Assembly: GCF_026341775.1 (NCBI RefSeq)
Contig: NZ_JAPEOB010000001.1
Location: 4,588,001-4,652,000 of the forward strand
DNA: 64,000 bases
Direction: 5' to 3'
Source of the DNA: Streptomyces sp. NBC_00654
Lineage (GTDB): Bacteria; Actinomycetota; Actinomycetes; Streptomycetales; Streptomycetaceae
Under the pieces are notes generated by a model, which was not told the DNA's origin, did no database searches, and saw only the letters and a program-made list of their open reading frames with translations. The translations under genes were made by a program, and so were the position numbers. This document shows positions 59,216 through 64,000 of the stretch, one piece after another. Position 1 is the first letter of the stretch. Every line of letters begins with the position of its first letter.

Positions 59216-60727
59216 ATGAACCCCACACGTACGAACAACCGCTCTTCCCGCAGCCGTGCCGCCGACTCCGGCCGGGGCGGTAGCCGCTTCAACTCGACCG
59301 CCTCGACCCGTTCCGCTGCCCCGGCCCGTTCCGGCGGTTCGGGCCGCTCGGGTGGCCATGGGCGGCGGCCCGCCGCAGTCCAGGGCGAGTTCGCCCTGCC
59401 GGTCACGGTCACTCCCGCGCTGCCCGCCGTCGGGGCGTTCGCCGACCTCGACATGCCGGGGCAGCTGCTGGCGGCGCTGACCGCGCAGGGGGTGAGCGTT
59501 CCGTTCCCGATCCAGGGGGCGACCCTGCCCAACACCCTCGCGGGCCGCGACGCTCTGGGACGTGGGCGCACCGGCTCCGGCAAGACCCTCGCTTTCGGCC
59601 TGGCTCTGCTGGCCCGTACCGCCGGTCAGCGTGCCGAGCCCCGACAGCCGCTGGCCCTGGTCCTGGTGCCGACGCGTGAGCTGGCCCAGCAGGTGACCGA
59701 CGCCCTGGCCCCGTACGCCCGCTCGGTGAGGCTGCGCCTGGCTACCGTCGTCGGCGGGATGTCGATCGGGAGGCAGGCCAACGCGCTGCGCGGTGGCGCG
59801 GAGGTCCTCGTGGCGACGCCGGGCCGGCTCAAGGACCTCATCGACCGGGGTGACTGCCGGCTTGACCAGGTCGCGATCACCGTCCTGGACGAGGCCGATC
59901 AGATGGCTGACATGGGCTTCATGCCCCAGGTCACCGCGCTTTTGGACCAGGTACGCCCCGAGGGCCAGCGGATGCTGTTCTCCGCCACCCTGGACCGCAA
60001 CGTCGACCGCTTGGTCCGCCGCTACCTCAGCGACCCGGTCGTCCACTCCGTCGACCCCTCAGCCGGTGCGGTCACGACGATGGAACACCACGTCCTGCAC
60101 GTCCACGGCACCGACAAGCACCGGGCGACGACCGAGATCGCGGCGCGCGAAGGCCGGGTGATCATGTTCCTGGACACCAAGCGGGCCGTGGACAAGCTCA
60201 CCGACCACCTGCTGGCCAGCGGTGTGAGAGCCGCCGCTCTGCACGGCGGGAAGGCGCAGTCGCAGCGCACCCGGACCCTGACCCAGTTCAAGACCGGGCA
60301 CGTCACTGTGCTCGTGGCCACGAACGTCGCCGCCCGCGGCATCCACGTCGACAACCTCGACCTCGTCGTCAACGTCGACCCGCCGACCGACCACAAGGAC
60401 TACCTCCACCGCGGCGGCCGAACCGCGCGGGCAGGGGAGTCCGGCAGCGTCGTCACCCTCGTCACCCCCAACCAGCGCCGAGACATGACCCGCCTCATGA
60501 CCGCCGCCGGCATCGTGCCCCAGACCACCCAGGTCCGCTCCGGCGAAGAGGCACTCGGCCGCATCACCGGCGCCCAGACCCCCTCCGGCATTCCCGTGAC
60601 GATCACCGCACCAGTGGCCGCGCGGCGTGAGCGCAGCCGCAGCACGGGCTCCCGCGGCCGACGCAGCCCCGCCTCCGCGGCCCGGCGCGTGACCGCGCAT
60701 CAGTCTTCCTTCGACGCGGCTGCCTGA
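59216..60727 (+). CDS. DEAD-box RNA helicase
   Basis: A 503-residue protein. After a Ser/Arg/Gly-rich tail (about 1-60) come the helicase motifs: VPFPIQGATLP (Q), GRTGSGKT (I), PTRELAQQ (Ia), TPGRLKDL, LDEADQM (II), FSATL (III), MFLDTKRAVD (IV), ATNVAARGIHVDNL (V) and HRGGRTARAG (VI). The basic C-terminal tail is also low complexity. It is probably a cold- or stress-related RNA unwinding enzyme; its leader hairpin suggests temperature-dependent or self-regulated translation. Upstream of a CBS-domain gene, in the same direction. Confidence 0.95.
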   Translation: MNPTRTNNRSSRSRAADSGRGGSRFNSTASTRSAAPARSGGSGRSGGHGRRPAAVQGEFALPVTVTPALPAVGAFADLDMPGQLLAALTAQGVSVPFPIQGATLPNTLAGRDALGRGRTGSGKTLAFGLALLARTAGQRAEPRQPLALVLVPTRELAQQVTDALAPYARSVRLRLATVVGGMSIGRQANALRGGAEVLVATPGRLKDLIDRGDCRLDQVAITVLDEADQMADMGFMPQVTALLDQVRPEGQRMLFSATLDRNVDRLVRRYLSDPVVHSVDPSAGAVTTMEHHVLHVHGTDKHRATTEIAAREGRVIMFLDTKRAVDKLTDHLLASGVRAAALHGGKAQSQRTRTLTQFKTGHVTVLVATNVAARGIHVDNLDLVVNVDPPTDHKDYLHRGGRTARAGESGSVVTLVTPNQRRDMTRLMTAAGIVPQTTQVRSGEEALGRITGAQTPSGIPVTITAPVAARRERSRSTGSRGRRSPASAARRVTAHQSSFDAAA

Positions 60728-60773
60728 GAACTCCGTGATCCGGAAACTCACCCACCTCTGCAGGAGGCACCTT

Positions 60774-61178
60774 TTGACGCTGGTCCAGATGCAGCCCCGC
60801 TCGACGAATGCCACTGCCGTAGGCAGGACGGTGGCCGAAGCCATGGACACCGCCGGGCCACAGGTCTGTGACGACACGACCGTCGAGGTGGCCCTGTCCG
60901 TCATGGCCAGTGCCCGCACCAGGCATCTGCTCGTCTGCGACGACAGCGGCCGGTGTACCGGACTGGTCACTCACGCGCAGCTCGCAGCAGTTCGCGACGG
61001 CTCCGCGTACTCGGACAGGATCCAGCTGCGGGACATCCTCGGAGACCGACGGCCGTTCACCTCACCGGTGACCACCATGGCCGAAGCCGGGCACATGATG
61101 CGCTACAGCGACGTCGACGCCCTGCCTGTGGTCGACGAACATGGCAGTGCCCTGGGCGTCCTCGCCGTCGCCCGCTGA
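60774..61178 (+). CDS. CBS-domain protein
   Basis: A 134-residue protein with a tandem CBS pair: TVAEAMDTAGPQVCDDTTVE and HLLVCDDSGRCTGLVTHAQL, then PVTTMAEAGHMMRYSDVDAL and PVVDEHGSALGVLAVAR. The TTG at 60774 is chosen because AGGAGG lies seven bases upstream; a GTG at 60735 is possible. CBS pairs bind adenosine nucleotides. Co-transcription with the helicase is likely (46-bp gap). Confidence 0.85.
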   Translation: MTLVQMQPRSTNATAVGRTVAEAMDTAGPQVCDDTTVEVALSVMASARTRHLLVCDDSGRCTGLVTHAQLAAVRDGSAYSDRIQLRDILGDRRPFTSPVTTMAEAGHMMRYSDVDALPVVDEHGSALGVLAVAR

Positions 61179-61234
61179 GCCCTCCACGCCGCGGCAGAAC
61201 TACTCCCTCTTCGTTCCTCTCCCTGTGAGGCATC

Positions 61235-61546
61235 ATGCGCTGTGTCATCGCCCGCTTCCCGTTCGACCTGACCAGGAGCGGCGTCCTGGAATCGATGAAG
61301 GGCATCAAGCCCGAGCAGGCTTCCGGCGAGTCCGTGATCATCGGCCGGCGCACCTACCCCGTCAAACAGGTCGGCCAGGTCGTCACACGCCAGGACCGCC
61401 GCGACTTCAGCGCAGGAGAAGTCGTGCGGGCCATGACCCAGCTCGGCTTTACGTGCCCCGAGCGTCCCCAGGCCCCCGCACCCGCCCGCGTTCTCAACCC
61501 GTTGCAGCAGGCTTCCGCGATGCTCGGCGTCCCTGTGGCTGCCTGA
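61235..61546 (+). CDS. SCO5918-family protein
   Basis: A 103-residue protein: RFPFDLTRSGVLESMKGIKP, SGESVIIGRRTYPVKQVGQV, DFSAGEVVRAMTQLGFTC and a Pro/Ala-rich end. This protein accompanies the cold-shock/helicase block in Streptomyces. Its function is not known. It ends the conserved block and is followed by a hairpin. Confidence 0.8.
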   Translation: MRCVIARFPFDLTRSGVLESMKGIKPEQASGESVIIGRRTYPVKQVGQVVTRQDRRDFSAGEVVRAMTQLGFTCPERPQAPAPARVLNPLQQASAMLGVPVAA

Positions 61547-61579
61547 CCGACGGTCAGGCGCCAGCCGCCGGTAGGCAGT

Positions 61580-61619
61580 GGTGAGGGTCCGGCCGACGTA
61601 CTCCGGCCGGGCCCTCACC
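61580..61619. terminator. Hairpin between convergent genes
   Basis: GGTGAGGG and CCGGCC in 61580-61595 are complementary to GGCCGG and CCCTCACC in 61604-61619. It is likely a terminator for the SCO5918-type gene. Confidence 0.5.
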
Positions 61620-61650
61620 GCGTATCGAGGTGTCCCGGCGCGGCAGTGGG

Positions 61651-61776
61651 TCAGTGGTCGGAGTAGCTGAAGTCGCCCATCGTCCAGGCGCTGACGTCCT
61701 CGATCGCGACCCGGTACATCCCGCCTGTCTCCGGGATGTCCTCGGGCCGGACCTGCGGCCACCGGCCACCAGGCCC
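61651..61776 (-). pseudogene. C-terminal fragment of an unidentified protein
   Basis: The minus strand reads RWPQVRPEDIPETGGMYRVA and IEDVSAWTMGDFSYSDH before a stop at 61651. It looks like a genuine C-terminus; upstream the frame becomes Arg/Gly-rich and antisense to the start of the membrane protein. Not recognised. Confidence 0.35.
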
Positions 61777-61831
61777 GCGCCCCGCCCGGCCGAACCGCCG
61801 ACCTCCGGGCGCCCCTCCGGAGCGCGCCCGG

Positions 61832-62332
61832 ATGGGTTGCACCGCCTGGCTGCACAGGTGTGTTCGGTTCGTCGCTCTGCTCTTGGTCCTCGTCTCCGGG
61901 CTCGTCCTGGCCGGCCTGGCCTACGTCACCCACCGCCACCCCCGCCTGAAGAAGCCTCTGGGCGTCGCGGTCACTTCCGCCGGTGTCCTCGTCGCGATCG
62001 TCGCGGTCCTGGCCGCCGTCGTTGCCCTCACCACCAATGACGGGGCAAGCCGGTCAAGCCCGCCGACCTCTTTGCACGTAGTGCCGTGGAAGGAGGTCGG
62101 GTCAGGGATCGGGTCAGCGGCGGGCGGTGCCGCGTCGAGCCAGCCTAAGGGTTGCCGCGGCGACGTCGTCCTGGTCGTGCTCTCCGGTCCCGGGCCGGGA
62201 CCGGCGACAGGGACACCGGGGCCGGCCGGAGGGACACCGGGGTGGTCAGGGGACGTCGCCTTCCCGGACCAGGGGCCGCCAGGGCTACCGGAGCGAGGCT
62301 GGCAGCTGCGTTTCGCTGTCAGTAATGGTTGA
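61832..62332 (+). CDS. Small membrane protein, hypothetical
   Basis: 166 residues from the ATG at 61832. Two clear transmembrane segments: FVALLLVLVSGLVLAGLAYV (about 13-32) and a second around VAVTSAGVLVAIVAVLAAVV (about 45-64), with a basic loop HRHPRLKK between. The C-terminal half is Gly/Pro-rich and overlaps the convergent pentapeptide gene by 48 bp, so it may be shorter in reality. No family recognised. Confidence 0.45.
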   Translation: MGCTAWLHRCVRFVALLLVLVSGLVLAGLAYVTHRHPRLKKPLGVAVTSAGVLVAIVAVLAAVVALTTNDGASRSSPPTSLHVVPWKEVGSGIGSAAGGAASSQPKGCRGDVVLVVLSGPGPGPATGTPGPAGGTPGWSGDVAFPDQGPPGLPERGWQLRFAVSNG

Positions 62333-63580
62333 GTCAACCTGCTTCCTCGTCAGGTTCTGCGCGCGGGTCAGGTCCGCGCCGCGCAGGTTCGCGTTGCTCA
62401 GGTCCGCGCCGCTCAGGTCCGCGCCGCTCAGGTTCACGCCGGTCAGGTCCGCGCCGCTCAGGTTCACGCCGCTCAGGTTCACGCCGGTCAGGTCCGCGCC
62501 GGTCAGGTCCGCGCCGGTCAGGTCCGCGCTGCTCAAGTTCACACCGCTCATGTGCGCACCCATGGTGACGACCCGCTGGTCGGCGATGCTCAGGTCCGCG
62601 ATGTCTAGGTCCGCGATGTCTAGGTTCGTGAACTCCCGGTCCGCGATGTTTAGGTTCACGTCGCTCAGGTCCGCGCCGTGCTGGTCCGCGACGCTCAGGT
62701 TTGCGCCGCGCAGGTTCGCGTCGCTCAGGTCCGCGCCGCTCAGGTTCACGAAGCTCAGGTTCACGTCGCGCAGATTTGCGCCGCGCAGGTTCACGTCGCG
62801 CAGGTTCACGTTGCGCAGGTCCGCGTTGCGCAGGTCCGTGTTGCCCAGGTCCGCGCGGCGTAGGTTCACACCGAGCAGGTCCGCGCCGTGCAGGTCCGCG
62901 TCGCTTAGGTCCGTGCCTGCCAAGGCCGCCCCCGACTTGATTGCGGCTAGGAGGTTGATGTTGGGGAGCTTGGCGGCATGGAGATCCAGGAGAAAAGTGC
63001 CGTCCCGGGTTGTGTCGCGGGTGGCGAGGACGGTGAGGGCGGCGTGGACGTCGGCCGGGACGTCCTGGCCCTTTGCTGGGGGTTTGGCGGCGTGGGTGCG
63101 GATGTAGGCGGCGAGGACGTCGGCGATGGTGGGATGGTCGCGGCGGGAGTCCTGCATGATCCGCTGCAAGGCATAGATGCCGCCCAGCCGCACGTCCACC
63201 TTGTCCTCACCGAGGTTGCCCACCGCTGCCGTGTACCGGTCGGTGATCTGCCCCTCCTTGGCCAGCGCCCGGTCATCCCGCGCCTGAGTATTGGCCTGCT
63301 GGGCCTGCTCATTGGCCTGCCTGGTCTGAACGTTCGAGTACCAGAGACCCACCACCGCCACGACCGCGGCGACCACAACGGTGAACAACTCGATCCGCCG
63401 CGCCCAGTCCAGGGCCTCAGGACGTCCCTCAGGAGTCGGGTCAGCGGGAGTGGGAGTATCTGGTGGACGGGTGGAGCCTGCTCCCAGGCCGACGGAGGTC
63501 CGGGCAGTGAGACGGGTGGTACGGCGTAGCCGCGGGCGGCGGGCAGGCGTGGGAGGCATACCTGTATTCGATCCCAACAC
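62285..63580 (-). CDS. Membrane-anchored pentapeptide-repeat protein
   Basis: 431 residues. A Pro/Arg-rich N-terminus, one transmembrane segment (ELFTVVVAAVVAVVGLWYSN, about 63-82), a Gln/Ala-rich coil (ANEQAQQANTQARDD), then the conserved RYTAAVGNLGEDKVDVRLGG and IYALQRIMQDSRRDHPTIAD. From about residue 220 to 410 it is a long run of A(D/N)LxX pentapeptides that should form a right-handed quadrilateral beta-helix. The GTG at 63580 has GGAGTGG close by; an ATG at 63559 is an alternative. Such proteins are common in Streptomyces; the role is unclear (DNA mimicry as in MfpA is one known use, but the membrane anchor argues against it). Confidence 0.8.
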   Translation of the reverse strand: MLGSNTGMPPTPARRPRLRRTTRLTARTSVGLGAGSTRPPDTPTPADPTPEGRPEALDWARRIELFTVVVAAVVAVVGLWYSNVQTRQANEQAQQANTQARDDRALAKEGQITDRYTAAVGNLGEDKVDVRLGGIYALQRIMQDSRRDHPTIADVLAAYIRTHAAKPPAKGQDVPADVHAALTVLATRDTTRDGTFLLDLHAAKLPNINLLAAIKSGAALAGTDLSDADLHGADLLGVNLRRADLGNTDLRNADLRNVNLRDVNLRGANLRDVNLSFVNLSGADLSDANLRGANLSVADQHGADLSDVNLNIADREFTNLDIADLDIADLSIADQRVVTMGAHMSGVNLSSADLTGADLTGADLTGVNLSGVNLSGADLTGVNLSGADLSGADLSNANLRGADLTRAQNLTRKQVDSTITDSETQLPASLR

Positions 63581-63763
63581 CCCACTCCGGCGCAGCGATT
63601 CGGTTCTATGAAGCCGAGGTCCCAGTGCGGCACACCAGTGGTGCGGCGGGTTTCCGGGAGCGGCGGCACTCCAGGGGTGCCGACCCGCTCCGGACCCGCT
63701 TCCTGGCTGGATTGCTCACCTGTGGGGGTGTCTGCCTCGTACGGTGAGGTGGTGGACGACACG

Positions 63764-63954
63764 ATGACCGAGGTCGAGTTGTACGGCGGGCCGTTCGATG
63801 GGTGGGTGGTGCCGGTGGACACCGGTGATCCGGACCCCCCTGGACCGCGATCATCAGTGACTACGGAGAGCATCCCGGTGGCCGGTCCCTGTGCGCACCC
63901 GATACGACTGGTCGGTGGCGCTGGGTCCGGAACCTTGGGCCGGAGGAGATCTGA
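63764..63954 (+). pseudogene. Small hypothetical gene with one frameshift
   Basis: From the ATG at 63764 it reads TEVELYGGPFDGWVVPVDTG. A C6 run near 63835-63840 shifts the frame, which resumes WTAIISDYGEHPGGRSLCAP and RWRWVRNLGPEEI to the TGA at 63952. The two halves clearly belong to one protein of about 63 residues. A homopolymer error is possible. It overlaps the next start (TGATG). Confidence 0.6.
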
Positions 63955-64000
63955 TGGAACGGCTGCCCGACCCGGAGCCGGGCGATACCGCACGCCTCGA
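63954..64000 (+). CDS. Start of an unidentified gene (partial at window edge)
   Basis: The ATG at 63954 overlaps the preceding stop and has GGAGGAG seven bases upstream. It reads ERLPDPEPGDTARL to the window edge. Too short to identify. Confidence 0.5.
   Translation, partial: MERLPDPEPGDTARL

Noticed and set aside
62340..62930. Apparent tandem repeat array (about 15-bp units), CRISPR-like at first glance
   Set aside because: Units are continuous without spacers and encode pentapeptide repeats on the minus strand.
62127..63107. Long plus-strand frame with repeated Arg-Ser-Ala-Pro-Leu units
   Set aside because: It is the antisense of the pentapeptide-repeat gene; the regular DNA repeat produces repeated peptides in all frames.

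Overview
The window reads as a Streptomyces chromosome. GC is very high, GTG and TTG starts and short 4-bp gene overlaps are common, and the right end carries a block typical of the genus: a MerR-type regulator, a cold-shock protein, a DEAD-box helicase, a CBS-domain protein and an SCO5918-type protein. No rRNA, tRNA or CRISPR array was seen.

Left part (1-15.5 kb) is accessory DNA full of decayed mobile elements: a 168-bp MITE, two IS6-type copies in opposite orientation (both frameshifted), a nested structure of two inverted IS5-type copies around a third IS (3196-5954), and ISL3 and Tn3 remnants. Ordinary genes lie between them: a NarL-type response regulator with a deleted partner kinase, an S41-peptidase lipoprotein, a secreted trypsin-like protease, a SUKH protein, a ribbon-helix-helix protein with a frameshift, and a GNAT acetyltransferase.

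Middle part (15.5-45.2 kb) is the main content and looks like one biosynthetic gene cluster. It joins (i) aromatic-ring chemistry: Rieske oxygenase alpha and beta, a three-subunit molybdenum hydroxylase and benzoylformate decarboxylase in one tightly overlapping operon, facing an extradiol-type dioxygenase and a dihydrodiol-dehydrogenase-like SDR; (ii) P450, aldehyde dehydrogenase, MFS exporter and an ABC-F protein with a possible leader-peptide/hairpin control region; (iii) an SDR, an FAD oxidoreductase, an SCO6745-type protein and a cysteine-dioxygenase-like cupin; (iv) a stand-alone A-T didomain, a 2059-aa NRPS read as arylA-T-C-A(degenerate)-T-E, a type II thioesterase and a methyltransferase. 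My inference is a small aryl-capped peptide containing a D-residue; the ABC-F gene hints at a ribosome target. The product cannot be named from sequence alone.

Right part (45.3-56.8 kb) is a second mobile-element zone: IS3 remnant, a broken glycosyltransferase, IS30, IS3, IS1380, an IS982-like remnant and a complete ISL3 element that carries a passenger gene. An alpha/beta hydrolase and a divergent MarR regulator with a perfect palindromic operator lie within it. From 57.5 kb the sequence returns to conserved Streptomyces genes, followed by a membrane protein, a pentapeptide-repeat protein and two small genes at the right edge. Many otherwise intact genes carry single frameshifts, several in C/G runs, so part of the decay may be sequencing error.
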